64,000 nt of DNA, from assembly GCA_031385445.1 (NCBI GenBank), contig JANNBM010000017.1, positions 17,883 to 81,882 on the forward strand. Direction: 5' to 3'. The translations under genes were made by a program, and so were the position numbers. Below the pieces are notes generated by a model that did not search any database, was not told where the DNA came from, and worked only from the letters and a program-made list of their open reading frames with translations. Origin of the DNA: CAIYZT01 sp031385445. GTDB taxonomy: Bacteria; Pseudomonadota; Alphaproteobacteria; Rhodobacterales; Rhodobacteraceae. Positions 53,302 to 61,960 of this stretch are shown piece after piece; positions within the stretch are counted from its first letter, which is position 1, and each line of letters begins with the position of its first letter.

Positions 53302-53478
53302 TTACGCCTTGTCTGCCGCCTTCTTGGCCTCAGCCGCTGCTTTCAGCTTGGCGATCATCTCGTCCTTGCTCAGCCGCGTGGCTTTGGGCGCCGAGGCTTT
53401 GCCGTCCTTGGGCGCATTGTCCTTGAACCGGGGCGAGTTCTTGCCCACCACCACCGCGCCTGATTTTCCGTAATCCAT
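53302..53478 (-). CDS. Small Lys/Ala-rich protein, 58 aa
   Basis: A 58-aa protein with a strong ribosome site (AAGGAGACGGCA before ATG at 53478): MDYGKSGAVVVGKNSPRFKD, then APKATRLSKDEMIAKLKAAA ending EAKKAADKA. The charged alanine-rich C-terminus should form a single helix. Similar short proteins are common in Rhodobacteraceae and remain uncharacterised. The upstream region 53479-53743 contains an AT-rich stretch (TATTTTTCACATATATCACA, about 53610) that could hold promoters. Confidence 0.75.
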   Translation of the reverse strand: MDYGKSGAVVVGKNSPRFKDNAPKDGKASAPKATRLSKDEMIAKLKAAAEAKKAADKA

Positions 53479-53743
53479 TGCCGTCTCCTTGCGCCAAAGC
53501 GCTCTTTGACCGCTCTTGCCGCAAAACCATCGTGATCGCAAGGCCGAAGCCCGCTTGGTTGCCGCGCCGCCGCTGTCGCAGCGGTCCCTTGCGCAGGCTA
53601 ATTTCAGGTTTATTTTTCACATATATCACATAGTTTCAATATCTTACAGGTTTGTTCGGGTCTGGACACAGGGGTTTTCCCATTGACAAGCGCCCCCCTC
53701 ACCCCCACCAAATCCGCGCCGAACCTGCCAAGGAGCCTGCCCG

Positions 53744-54979
53744 ATGCCCACCTTCACCGCCGAACTCGAATCCCGCCTGCTGCGCTATGCCGCCATCGAC
53801 AGCCAAAGTGACGAGACGAGCGAAACCTCCCCCTCCACCGCGATTCAGCTGAACATGGCCCGCCTTCTGCAGGCCGAACTGACCGAAATCGGCGCGACGG
53901 AAATTCAGATCACCCCCTACGGCGCCGTCCTCGCCACCATTCCCGGCACCGCACCCGGCCCCACCATCGCCTTCCTCGCCCACATGGACACCGCCCCGCA
54001 GTTCAACGCCACAGGCGTCAAACCCCGCGTGATCCGGGGTTATAACGGCGGTCCGATTTCCTATCCCGACAATCCGAATCTCACCCTTTCCCCCGAAGCC
54101 TCGCCCTATCTTGCCACCAAAGTCGGCGATGACATCATCACCGCCTCCGGCCTGACCCTGCTTGGCGCCGATGACAAGGCCGGCATCGCCGTCCTCATGA
54201 CGGCCGCCCGTCATTTGATCGCAAACCCCGCGCTGCCCCGCGCCAAGATCCGCCTCGCCTTCACCCCCGACGAAGAAATTGGCCGCGGCGTCGATCCCCG
54301 TCTGCCCGCCGATCTTGGCGCCGATTTCGCCTTTACCTTCGATGGCGGCGCAGTGGGCGAAATTGAATACGAAAGCTTTTCCGCCGACGGCGCCGTCGTC
54401 ACCATCACCGGCGTGTCGGCCCACCCCGGCATGGCGCGCGGCAAAATGGTGAACGCGCTGACCCTCGCGGCCAAATTCGCCGCCGCCCTGCCCGCGCGTG
54501 AAACACCCGAGATGACGGATGGCACGGACGGTTTCCTTCACCTGTACGAGATGACCGGCAGCGCGTCAGAAGCTATGCTGAGGTTCATCTTGCGCGATTT
54601 CGAACTGGACGGCCTCGCCGCCAAAGGCGCTTTGCTGCGCAGCCTGGCCGCCACCTTGCAGGCGAGCGAGCCGCGCGCCACGATTAAGGTCGAGATTCGC
54701 AAACAATACCGCAACATGCGCTATTGGCTGGAAAAGGACATGACCCCGGTTGATCTGGCCCGCAACGCCGCCCGCGCCTTGGGGATCGAGCCGGTTTCGG
54801 TGCCGATCCGGGGCGGCACCGATGGCTCGCGGTTGACCGAAATGGGCGTGCCCTGTCCCAATCTGTTCACCGGCATGCAAGATATCCACGGGCCGCTGGA
54901 ATGGATTTCGGTGCAGGACATGGCGCTTGCCACCCAGCTTTGCCTTGGCATCGCCGGTGCTGCCAAGTCAGACCCGTGA
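53744..54979 (+). CDS. pepT: Peptidase T (tripeptide aminopeptidase)
   Basis: A 411-aa zinc aminopeptidase of family M20B that releases the N-terminal residue of tripeptides. Metal ligands are in FLAHMDTAPQFNA (His/Asp), LLGADDKAGIAVLMTAARHL (bridging Asp), FTPDEEIGRGVDP (catalytic Glu pair), FDGGAVGEIEYESFSADGA, and the late PNLFTGMQDIHGPLEWI (His). The dimerisation domain is present, and length matches PepT (about 410). It overlaps the methyltransferase gene by four bases. Confidence 0.96.
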   Translation: MPTFTAELESRLLRYAAIDSQSDETSETSPSTAIQLNMARLLQAELTEIGATEIQITPYGAVLATIPGTAPGPTIAFLAHMDTAPQFNATGVKPRVIRGYNGGPISYPDNPNLTLSPEASPYLATKVGDDIITASGLTLLGADDKAGIAVLMTAARHLIANPALPRAKIRLAFTPDEEIGRGVDPRLPADLGADFAFTFDGGAVGEIEYESFSADGAVVTITGVSAHPGMARGKMVNALTLAAKFAAALPARETPEMTDGTDGFLHLYEMTGSASEAMLRFILRDFELDGLAAKGALLRSLAATLQASEPRATIKVEIRKQYRNMRYWLEKDMTPVDLARNAARALGIEPVSVPIRGGTDGSRLTEMGVPCPNLFTGMQDIHGPLEWISVQDMALATQLCLGIAGAAKSDP

Positions 54980-55650
54980 CGCACCAGGAGCGCCCGGTTT
55001 CGCCCTATCACAAGCCCGGCTTTTACGACGAGGCTCTGGCCAATGACCGCCACCGCGACATCGTTGGCGGGCGCTGGGACGAGACCGGGCGCGCCGAAAT
55101 GCAGATCCTTCTGGCGGCAGGACTTGCGCCGCATCACCATCTTTTGGACATCGGCGCGGGGTCTTTGCGGCTGGGCTGCAAAGCGGTCCCCTATCTGGAA
55201 CCGCACCACTATTGGGCCACCGACAAATCAGGCGCGCTGATGCGGCGCGGCTATGATTGCGAGCTTGCCGACAAGACCCGCCTGCCCCCCGGCCATCTGG
55301 TTGAAGATGAAGATTTCGCCTTTCCCAGTGTGCCGCCCACAATCACCCATGCGCTTGCCTTTGCCGTTTTCACGCATCTGCCATTGACGTATTTGGGCCG
55401 CGCGCTGCCGAGCATCCACGCGGCATTTCCCAACCTGCAGGCCCTTCTGTTCACCGTTTTCCTTGCCCCCGCAGGCACGTCCGGCAGCCACCGGCAAGCC
55501 GACGGCGTGGTCACCCATAACGCCCGCGCGCCCTATCACTTTGACGCGCACGCGGTTCTTGGCCTGTGCCAATCCGCCGGATTTATCGCCGCGCCAGAGC
55601 CCGGCCGTTTGCCGCGCGGGCAGGTTTTGTTCATCGCTCGCCGGGCCTGA
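54976..55650 (+). CDS. Class I SAM-dependent methyltransferase-like protein
   Basis: A 224-aa protein starting with GTG at 54976 (GTGA overlap with pepT). The SAM-binding loop is HHLLDIGAGSLRLGCKAVPY, then the acidic residue in YWATDKSGALMRRGYD, and the core strands THALAFAVFTHLPLTYLGRA follow, typical of small-molecule methyltransferases. The C-terminal strand lies in LCQSAGFIAAPEPGRLPRGQ. Substrate unknown. It is probably expressed with pepT by coupling. Confidence 0.82.
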   Translation: MTHQERPVSPYHKPGFYDEALANDRHRDIVGGRWDETGRAEMQILLAAGLAPHHHLLDIGAGSLRLGCKAVPYLEPHHYWATDKSGALMRRGYDCELADKTRLPPGHLVEDEDFAFPSVPPTITHALAFAVFTHLPLTYLGRALPSIHAAFPNLQALLFTVFLAPAGTSGSHRQADGVVTHNARAPYHFDAHAVLGLCQSAGFIAAPEPGRLPRGQVLFIARRA

Positions 55651-55754
55651 AGGTCTGGAACCCCCGCGCGCCTTGGCTGATGGCGGTGAGCGCACTGTTG
55701 ATCAGTGCCGCGGTATTGGGGGCGAAGACGGGCAGATGGCCGCGGAGCCGTCTG

Positions 55755-55785
55755 TGTGATCACAAATTTTTTTCCTGTGATCACA
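55755..55785 (+). promoter_or_regulatory. Paired palindromic operator upstream of sucC
   Basis: Two perfect TGTGATCACA palindromes (55755-55764 and 55776-55785), each followed by AAAT, have centres 21 bp apart and are separated by AATTTTTTTCC. The sucC start is about 95 bases further on. The arrangement equals that before sdhC, so one regulator probably controls both TCA-cycle operons. Confidence 0.75.
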
Positions 55786-55879
55786 AATGTCGCATTTCCC
55801 AAAGCTGCCGGCAGTTGGTTATTTGTTTGGATACTTTTTCGTGCAATGACGCAGACATCAGCATCTTTGGGGCGCCGCG

Positions 55880-57073
55880 ATGAATATCCATGAATATCAG
55901 GCCAAAGCACTTTTGCGCAGCTATGGCATCCCGGTGTCGGATGGCCGCGTGGTGATCAAGGCCGAAGATGCGAAATCGGCGGCGAGTGAGCTGGGCGGCC
56001 CACTTTGGGTGGTCAAGGCGCAGATCCACGCGGGCGGCCGTGGCAAGGGCCATTTCAAAGAGGCCGAAGCGGGCGAAAAGGGCGGCGTTCGCCTTGCCCG
56101 TTCGGTCGGCGAAGCGGCCGAATTTGCCCGCCAGATGCTGGGCCGCACGCTTGTCACCATTCAAACCGGCCCGGCGGGCAAGCAGGTGAACCGGATCTAT
56201 ATCGAAGACGGCTCTGATATTGAGCGCGAACTTTACCTTGCCATGCTGATTGACCGGCAAAGCAGCCGCATTTCGATCGTCTGTTCCACCGAAGGCGGGA
56301 TGAGCATTGAAGATGTGGCGCATGACACGCCGGAAAAGATCATGTCCTTTTCGGTTGATCCCGCCACCGGCTACACCGATTTTCATGGCCGCCGCGTGGC
56401 CTTTGGGCTGGGTCTGACCGGAAATCAGGTCAAACAATGCGGCGCCATCGTCAAGGCGTTGTACAAGCTGTTCACCGAAAAAGACATGGACATGCTGGAG
56501 ATCAATCCGCTGGTTGTGCTGAAGGACGGTAATCTGAAGCTGCTCGATGCCAAGATGGGTTTTGACGGCAACGCGCTGTACCGGCACCCCGATATCCTGG
56601 CCCTGAAGGACGAGTCGGAAGAAGACCCAAAAGAGCTGGCGGCGCAGAAATTCGATCTGAACTATATCACGCTTGATGGCGAGATTGGCTGCATGGTCAA
56701 TGGCGCCGGGCTGGCCATGGCGACGATGGATATCATCAAGCTTTATGGCGCGGAGCCTGCGAATTTTTTGGATGTGGGCGGCGGGGCGACCAAGGAAAAG
56801 GTCACCGAAGCGTTCAAGATCATCACTTCTGATTCCAAGGTCAAAGGCATCCTTGTCAACATCTTCGGCGGCATCATGCGCTGCGATGTGATCGCCGAAG
56901 GCGTGATTGCGGCGGTGAAAGAGGTGGGCCTGACGGTGCCTCTGGTCGTGCGGCTTGAGGGCACGAATGTGGAGCTTGGCAAAGAGATCATCCGCAATTC
57001 CGGCTTGAATGTGATTGCGGGCGACAACCTCGCCGACGCGGCGCAGAAGATCGTGAAAGCGGTGAAGGGCTAG
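55880..57073 (+). CDS. sucC: Succinyl-CoA synthetase (ADP-forming) beta subunit
   Basis: A 397-aa ATP-grasp protein. With SucD it converts succinyl-CoA to succinate and makes ATP (or GTP). Start MNIHEYQAKALLRSYGIPVS is the SucC signature. Nucleotide-binding segments are VVKAQIHAGGRGKGHFKEAE, LEINPLVVLKDGNLKLLDAK and GEIGCMVNGAGLAMATMDII. The C-terminal domain has ANFLDVGGGATKEKVTEAFK and VNIFGGIMRCDVIAEG. It is the first gene of sucC-x-sucD-x-sucA-sucB; the DUF922-type gene begins immediately after its stop. Confidence 0.98.
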   Translation: MNIHEYQAKALLRSYGIPVSDGRVVIKAEDAKSAASELGGPLWVVKAQIHAGGRGKGHFKEAEAGEKGGVRLARSVGEAAEFARQMLGRTLVTIQTGPAGKQVNRIYIEDGSDIERELYLAMLIDRQSSRISIVCSTEGGMSIEDVAHDTPEKIMSFSVDPATGYTDFHGRRVAFGLGLTGNQVKQCGAIVKALYKLFTEKDMDMLEINPLVVLKDGNLKLLDAKMGFDGNALYRHPDILALKDESEEDPKELAAQKFDLNYITLDGEIGCMVNGAGLAMATMDIIKLYGAEPANFLDVGGGATKEKVTEAFKIITSDSKVKGILVNIFGGIMRCDVIAEGVIAAVKEVGLTVPLVVRLEGTNVELGKEIIRNSGLNVIAGDNLADAAQKIVKAVKG

Positions 57074-57562
57074 ATGATGATGCGCTTGTTCTGGGCAGTT
57101 TTGGCAGGTCTGAGCGTAAGTTTGCCTGCCTTGGCTGATATCTATGACGAGGCGGAAATAGAGATTTCCACCTACGGCGTCAGCGGCGGGTCGCTGGCCG
57201 AGGTGCAGGATCAGATGCAAGCGGACGGCCCCGAAGGCTTTTGGGCCTATACGACATGGGATGCCACCTGGACGGGGAATTGCGAAACCACCGTCACCGC
57301 CCAGATCACCATGCCCGAACTGTCGGACGATGCCGATCTGACCGACGCGCAAATCGACGAATTTGACCGGATGAACGCGGCCCTTCTGGACCACGAACTT
57401 GGTCATGTCCAGATTGGCCTCGACTTTGCCGATGCAGTTGCAGCGGCGGATTGCCCGGTCAACACCGATGATATCCTTGCCGAATATGTTCAGGCTGGCA
57501 TCGACTATGACGCAGAAACCGAACACGGGCTTCATCAGGGGGTGACACTTGTTGAACCCTGA
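57074..57562 (+). CDS. Exported DUF922-type putative zinc peptidase inside the suc operon
   Basis: A 162-aa protein with a signal peptide (MRLFWAVLAGLSVSLPALAD). The motif LLDHELGHVQIGLDFAD contains H-E-x-x-H, and the family's later D-Y-D-A-E-T-E-H-G block is present (GIDYDAETEHGLHQG), so it fits the DUF922 group of predicted secreted Zn-dependent peptidases. A Cys pair (GNCETT, AADCPV) may form a disulfide. Catalysis is inferred from motifs only. Its start abuts the sucC stop with no gap, and sucD follows 87 bases later. Its presence between the two subunits of a cytosolic enzyme is odd. Confidence 0.82.
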   Translation: MMMRLFWAVLAGLSVSLPALADIYDEAEIEISTYGVSGGSLAEVQDQMQADGPEGFWAYTTWDATWTGNCETTVTAQITMPELSDDADLTDAQIDEFDRMNAALLDHELGHVQIGLDFADAVAAADCPVNTDDILAEYVQAGIDYDAETEHGLHQGVTLVEP

Positions 57563-57649
57563 TCCGGGCGCATCGGTCCTTAAACACCACTCCCTTGGGC
57601 CGGACTCTTCGGCCCAGTTTCACAAGTTTGACCATCGAAGGAACGCCTC

Positions 57650-58534
57650 ATGGCCGTACTCGTCAACAAAAACACTCGCCTGATCTGTCAGGGTTTCACC
57701 GGCAGCCAAGGCACGTTCCACTCCGAACAGGCCATCGCTTATGGCACCAAAATGGTCGGCGGCGTGACGCCCGGAAAGGGCGGCGAGGTGCATCTTGACC
57801 TGCCGGTGTTCAACTCGGTCCACGAAGCCATGGCGATGACGCAGGCAAACGCCACCGTCATCTATGTCCCGCCGCCCTTTGCCGCCGACAGCATTCTTGA
57901 GGCGATTGACGCCGAAATGCCGCTGATCGTATGCATCACCGAAGGCATTCCGGTGCTGGACATGATGAAGGTCAAGCGCGCGCTGATCAATTCCAAGTCG
58001 CGGCTGATCGGGCCGAACTGCCCCGGCGTGATCACGCCCGATCAATGCAAGATCGGCATCATGCCCGGCCATATTCACCGCGCGGGCAGCGTCGGCGTCG
58101 TCTCGCGCTCGGGCACACTGACCTATGAAGCGGTCAAGCAGACCACCGATCTGGGGCTTGGCCAATCAAGCGCGGTTGGAATCGGCGGCGATCCGATCAA
58201 GGGAACCGAGCATATTGACGTGCTGGAGATGTTTCTGGCCGACCCGGACACCCATTCGATCATCATGATCGGCGAGATCGGCGGCTCCGCCGAAGAAGAC
58301 GCGGCGCAGTTTCTGGCCGATGAGAAAAAGCGCGGCCGCTGGAAACCGACGGCAGGCTTTATCGCCGGGCGCACCGCGCCCAAGGGCCGGCGGATGGGCC
58401 ATGCCGGCGCTATTGTGGCGGGCGGCAAAGGCGACGCGGAATCGAAGATCGAGGCGATGTTGCGGGCGGGGATTGTCGTGGCCGAAAGCCCGGCTCATCT
58501 GGGGCAGGCGGTGATGCAGGCTTTGGGGAAATAG
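57650..58534 (+). CDS. sucD: Succinyl-CoA synthetase alpha subunit
   Basis: A 294-aa subunit that binds CoA and carries the phosphohistidine. The start is MAVLVNKNTRLICQGFTGSQ, the CoA-binding Rossmann part is GTKMVGGVTPGKGGEVHLDL, and the phosphohistidine loop is GRRMGHAGAIVAGGKGDAES (His in GHAGAI). RLIGPNCPGVITPDQCKIGI is conserved. GAAGGAACGCCTC precedes the ATG. Length matches the family (290). Confidence 0.98.
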   Translation: MAVLVNKNTRLICQGFTGSQGTFHSEQAIAYGTKMVGGVTPGKGGEVHLDLPVFNSVHEAMAMTQANATVIYVPPPFAADSILEAIDAEMPLIVCITEGIPVLDMMKVKRALINSKSRLIGPNCPGVITPDQCKIGIMPGHIHRAGSVGVVSRSGTLTYEAVKQTTDLGLGQSSAVGIGGDPIKGTEHIDVLEMFLADPDTHSIIMIGEIGGSAEEDAAQFLADEKKRGRWKPTAGFIAGRTAPKGRRMGHAGAIVAGGKGDAESKIEAMLRAGIVVAESPAHLGQAVMQALGK

Positions 58535-58990
58535 ATGACCGTTGGCCGATCCGTCTCGACATGCCTTCGGAAGTATTTCGTCCTGTCGGGGCGGGCTTCG
58601 CGGTCCGAGTACTGGTGGTTCAGCCTTGCATCCCTGCTAATTGGGTTAGGAGTGACGGTTGTCGACCTTATCCTGTACGGCTTGCGGAACGGACCTGGGC
58701 CCATTGAAATGGTTGGCAATTTGCTGGTGATTTGCCCAAATTTTACCGTTTCCGTACGCCGTCTGCATGACGTCGGCCGTTCTGGCTGGTTTCTTCTCGT
58801 GCCTCTGGCTTTCGCCACCTTGGCAATAGCTTTCGGCGCGATGTTCGGGCCCACTCTCGGAAGCCTCGCATCTGTCATTGTTGGCGTGACCATCGCCTGC
58901 GGCTTTCTGCTATTGCTCTGGTGGTATTTCCGACCCTCTACCCCCGGCTCCAACCGCTACGGTCCCAACCCTCTTGAGGTAACCCAATGA
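58535..58990 (+). CDS. DUF805 family membrane protein
   Basis: A 151-aa protein starting on the base after the sucD stop. The DUF805 pattern is complete: FVLSGRASRSEYWWFSLASL, a membrane helix, then VSVRRLHDVGRSGWFLLVPL, further helices and the C-terminal PGSNRYGPNPL. Four membrane segments are expected. The family's function is unknown. It overlaps sucA by four bases (ATGA), so it is translated within the suc operon, an uncommon place for it. Codon use looks less GC-rich at third positions than in sucD and sucA, which hints at later insertion. Confidence 0.9.
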   Translation: MTVGRSVSTCLRKYFVLSGRASRSEYWWFSLASLLIGLGVTVVDLILYGLRNGPGPIEMVGNLLVICPNFTVSVRRLHDVGRSGWFLLVPLAFATLAIAFGAMFGPTLGSLASVIVGVTIACGFLLLLWWYFRPSTPGSNRYGPNPLEVTQ

Positions 58991-61938
58991 CCGAACAGAC
59001 CCCCAACGCCCAGTTCCACGCCTCGTCCTTTTTGAACGGGGTCAATGCCGACTATGTCGATCATCTGGCCGCGCGCTTTGCCGCCGATCCGGCCTCCGTC
59101 GATGCCCAATGGGCGGATTTTTTCCGGTCCTTGGGCGACAGCGAGGCTGAGGCCCGCAAACAGGCCGCCGGCCCCTCATGGGCGCGCGCCGACTGGCCGC
59201 CGACGCAAACCGACGATCTGACCGCTGCCATGACAGGCGAATGGGGCGTTCCTGCAGAGGCCAAGGGCGCGGGCAAAAAGATCGTTGAAAAGGCTGCCGA
59301 AAAGGGTGTTTCCCTGACCGAAGATCAGCTGCAACGCGCGGTTCTGGACAGCATCCGCGCCATCATGCTGATCCGCGCCTACCGCATCCGGGGCCATCTG
59401 GCCGCTGATCTGGACCCCTTGGGCATCGTCGAGCGCGGCAATCACCCCGAACTGGAGCCAACCAGCTATGGCTTTACCGAAGCCGACATGGACCGCCCGA
59501 TCTTTATCGACAATGTGCTGGGCCTCGTTCATGCCTCGATGCGGCAGATCGTTGAAATCGTCAAACGCACCTATTGCGGCACTTTTGCGTTGCAATACAT
59601 GCACATATCCGATCCCGAACAGGCGGCTTGGCTGAAAGAGCGGATCGAAGGCTATGGCAAAGAGATCGCCTTTACCCGCGAAGGCCGCCGCGCGATCTTG
59701 AACAAACTGGTCGAGGCCGAAGGCTATGAGAAGTTCCTGCATGTCAAATACACCGGCACCAAACGCTTTGGTCTGGACGGCGCCGAGGCGGTGATCCCGG
59801 CGATGGAGGCGATCATCAAGGTCGGCGGCGCGCTCGGCGTGCAGGACATCGTGATCGGCATGCCGCACCGGGGGCGCCTGAACATCCTTGCGAATGTGAT
59901 GCAGAAACCCTACCGCGCGATTTTCAACGAATTTCAGGGTGGCAGTTTCAAACCCGAAGATGTGGGCGGATCGGGGGATGTGAAATATCACCTCGGCGCC
60001 TCGTCTGACCGCACCTTTGATGCCAACACGGTGCACCTGTCTTTGACCGCAAACCCCAGCCATCTGGAGGCGGTGAACCCGGTTGTCATCGGCAAAGTGC
60101 GCGCCAAACAAGACCTTCTGGGCGATACAGAACGGGTCAAGGTGCTGCCCCTGCTGCTGCACGGTGATGCGGCCTTTGCGGGGCAAGGCGTTGTGGCCGA
60201 ATGCTTTGGCCTGTCGGGGCTGAAGGGCCACCGCACCGGCGGCACGATCCATATCATCGTGAACAATCAGATCGGCTTTACCACCGCGCCGTCCTTCTCG
60301 CGCTCTTCGCCCTATCCCACCGACATCGCGCTGATGGTCGAGGCCCCGATTTTCCATGTGAACGGCGATGATCCCGAAGCGGTGGTTCACGCCGCCAAAC
60401 TCGCCACCGAATTCCGCCAGAAATTCCATAAAGACGTGGTGCTGGACATTTTCTGCTATCGCCGGTTTGGCCATAACGAGGGCGACGAGCCCATGTTCAC
60501 CAACCCCGCCATGTACACCCGCATCCGCAAGCAGAAAACCACCCTGCAGCTTTATACCGAACGGCTGGTCAAAGACGGTCTGATCCCCGAGGGCGAGATC
60601 GAGGATATGAAGGCCGCGTTTCAGGCCCGCCTGAACGAAGAGTTCGAGGCTGGGAAAGACTACAAGCCCAACCGCGCCGATTGGCTGGACGGGCGCTGGA
60701 AATCGCTCACCACCAAGGATCTGGACAACTATCAGCGCGGCGAGACGTGGATCAAACCCGAAACCCTGGCCGAGGTTGGGGCGGGGCTGGTCCGCGTGCC
60801 CGCAGGGTTCGATATTCACAAAACCGTCACGCGTCAGCTGGAAGCCAAGGCGAAAATGTTCGAAACCGGCAAGGGCTTTGATTGGGCCACCGCCGAGGCT
60901 TTGGCGTTTGGCAGTCTGGTTGTCGAAGGTTTTCCGGTGCGCCTGTCCGGTCAGGATTGCACCCGCGGCACCTTCAGTCAGCGCCATTCCGGTTGGGTCA
61001 ACCAGACCACCGAAGAGCGTCATTATCCGCTGAACCATATCCGCGCCGGCCAGTCCCGGTTCGAGGTGATCGACAGCATGTTGTCGGAATACGCGGTGCT
61101 TGGCTTTGAATACGGCTATTCGCTGTCCGAACCGAACGCGCTGACCCTTTGGGAGGCGCAGTTTGGCGATTTCGGCAACGGCGCGCAGATCATGTTTGAT
61201 CAGTTCGTGAATTCCGGCGAAAGCAAATGGCTGCGCATGTCCGGCCTCGTCTGCCTGCTGCCGCATGGCTATGAAGGCCAGGGGCCGGAACATTCCTCGG
61301 CCCGGCCCGAGCGATTCTTGCAGATGTGCGCGCATGACAACTGGATCGTCGCAAACTGCACCACGCCGTCGAACTATTTCCACGTTCTGCGCCGCCAGAT
61401 GCACCGCGACTTCCGCAAGCCGCTGATCCTTATGACGCCCAAATCGCTGCTGCGTCACCCGATGGCGGTGTCGGACGCCGATGATTTCACCACCGGCAGC
61501 TATTTCCACCGCGTGCTTTGGGACGACGCGCAAAAGGGACATTCGGCCACCACGCTGAAGCCCGATGAAAAGATCAAGCGGGTGGTTTTGTGCTCGGGCA
61601 AGGTCTATTTCGATCTGCTCGCCGAACGCGATGCGCGCGGGATCGATGATGTTTACCTGCTGCGCGTGGAACAGCTGTACCCGGTGCCGAAAAAATCCCT
61701 GACGACCGAGCTTTCGCGGTTCAAAAAGGCCGAGTTCATCTGGTGTCAGGAAGAGCCGAAAAACATGGGCGCCTGGACGCATATCGAGCCGGAACTCGAA
61801 GATTTGCTGACCGAGATCGGCGCGAAACACACCCGCGCGGTCTATGCCGGGCGCGCGGCCTCTGCCTCGCCGGCCACAGGTCTTGCCAGCCGTCACAAGT
61901 TTGAACAAGAAACCCTCGTCAAAGAGGCTCTGGGCTGA
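58987..61938 (+). CDS. sucA: 2-oxoglutarate dehydrogenase E1 component
   Basis: A 983-aa thiamine-diphosphate enzyme that decarboxylates 2-oxoglutarate and passes succinyl to SucB. The N-terminal helix SSFLNGVNADYVDHLAARFA docks to the complex. Then come RGRLNILANVMQKP, HGDAAFAGQGVVAE (ThDP/Mg region), IHIIVNNQIGFTTAPSFSRS, YRRFGHNEGDEPMFT, DCTRGTFSQRHSG and LPHGYEGQGPEHSSARPERF, all conserved in E1o. The C-terminus has EEPKNMGAW. Length is typical (about 985). Gap to sucB is 22 bases. Confidence 0.98.
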   Translation: MTEQTPNAQFHASSFLNGVNADYVDHLAARFAADPASVDAQWADFFRSLGDSEAEARKQAAGPSWARADWPPTQTDDLTAAMTGEWGVPAEAKGAGKKIVEKAAEKGVSLTEDQLQRAVLDSIRAIMLIRAYRIRGHLAADLDPLGIVERGNHPELEPTSYGFTEADMDRPIFIDNVLGLVHASMRQIVEIVKRTYCGTFALQYMHISDPEQAAWLKERIEGYGKEIAFTREGRRAILNKLVEAEGYEKFLHVKYTGTKRFGLDGAEAVIPAMEAIIKVGGALGVQDIVIGMPHRGRLNILANVMQKPYRAIFNEFQGGSFKPEDVGGSGDVKYHLGASSDRTFDANTVHLSLTANPSHLEAVNPVVIGKVRAKQDLLGDTERVKVLPLLLHGDAAFAGQGVVAECFGLSGLKGHRTGGTIHIIVNNQIGFTTAPSFSRSSPYPTDIALMVEAPIFHVNGDDPEAVVHAAKLATEFRQKFHKDVVLDIFCYRRFGHNEGDEPMFTNPAMYTRIRKQKTTLQLYTERLVKDGLIPEGEIEDMKAAFQARLNEEFEAGKDYKPNRADWLDGRWKSLTTKDLDNYQRGETWIKPETLAEVGAGLVRVPAGFDIHKTVTRQLEAKAKMFETGKGFDWATAEALAFGSLVVEGFPVRLSGQDCTRGTFSQRHSGWVNQTTEERHYPLNHIRAGQSRFEVIDSMLSEYAVLGFEYGYSLSEPNALTLWEAQFGDFGNGAQIMFDQFVNSGESKWLRMSGLVCLLPHGYEGQGPEHSSARPERFLQMCAHDNWIVANCTTPSNYFHVLRRQMHRDFRKPLILMTPKSLLRHPMAVSDADDFTTGSYFHRVLWDDAQKGHSATTLKPDEKIKRVVLCSGKVYFDLLAERDARGIDDVYLLRVEQLYPVPKKSLTTELSRFKKAEFIWCQEEPKNMGAWTHIEPELEDLLTEIGAKHTRAVYAGRAASASPATGLASRHKFEQETLVKEALG

Positions 61939-61960
61939 GCCCGGACGATAGGAGAGCGAT

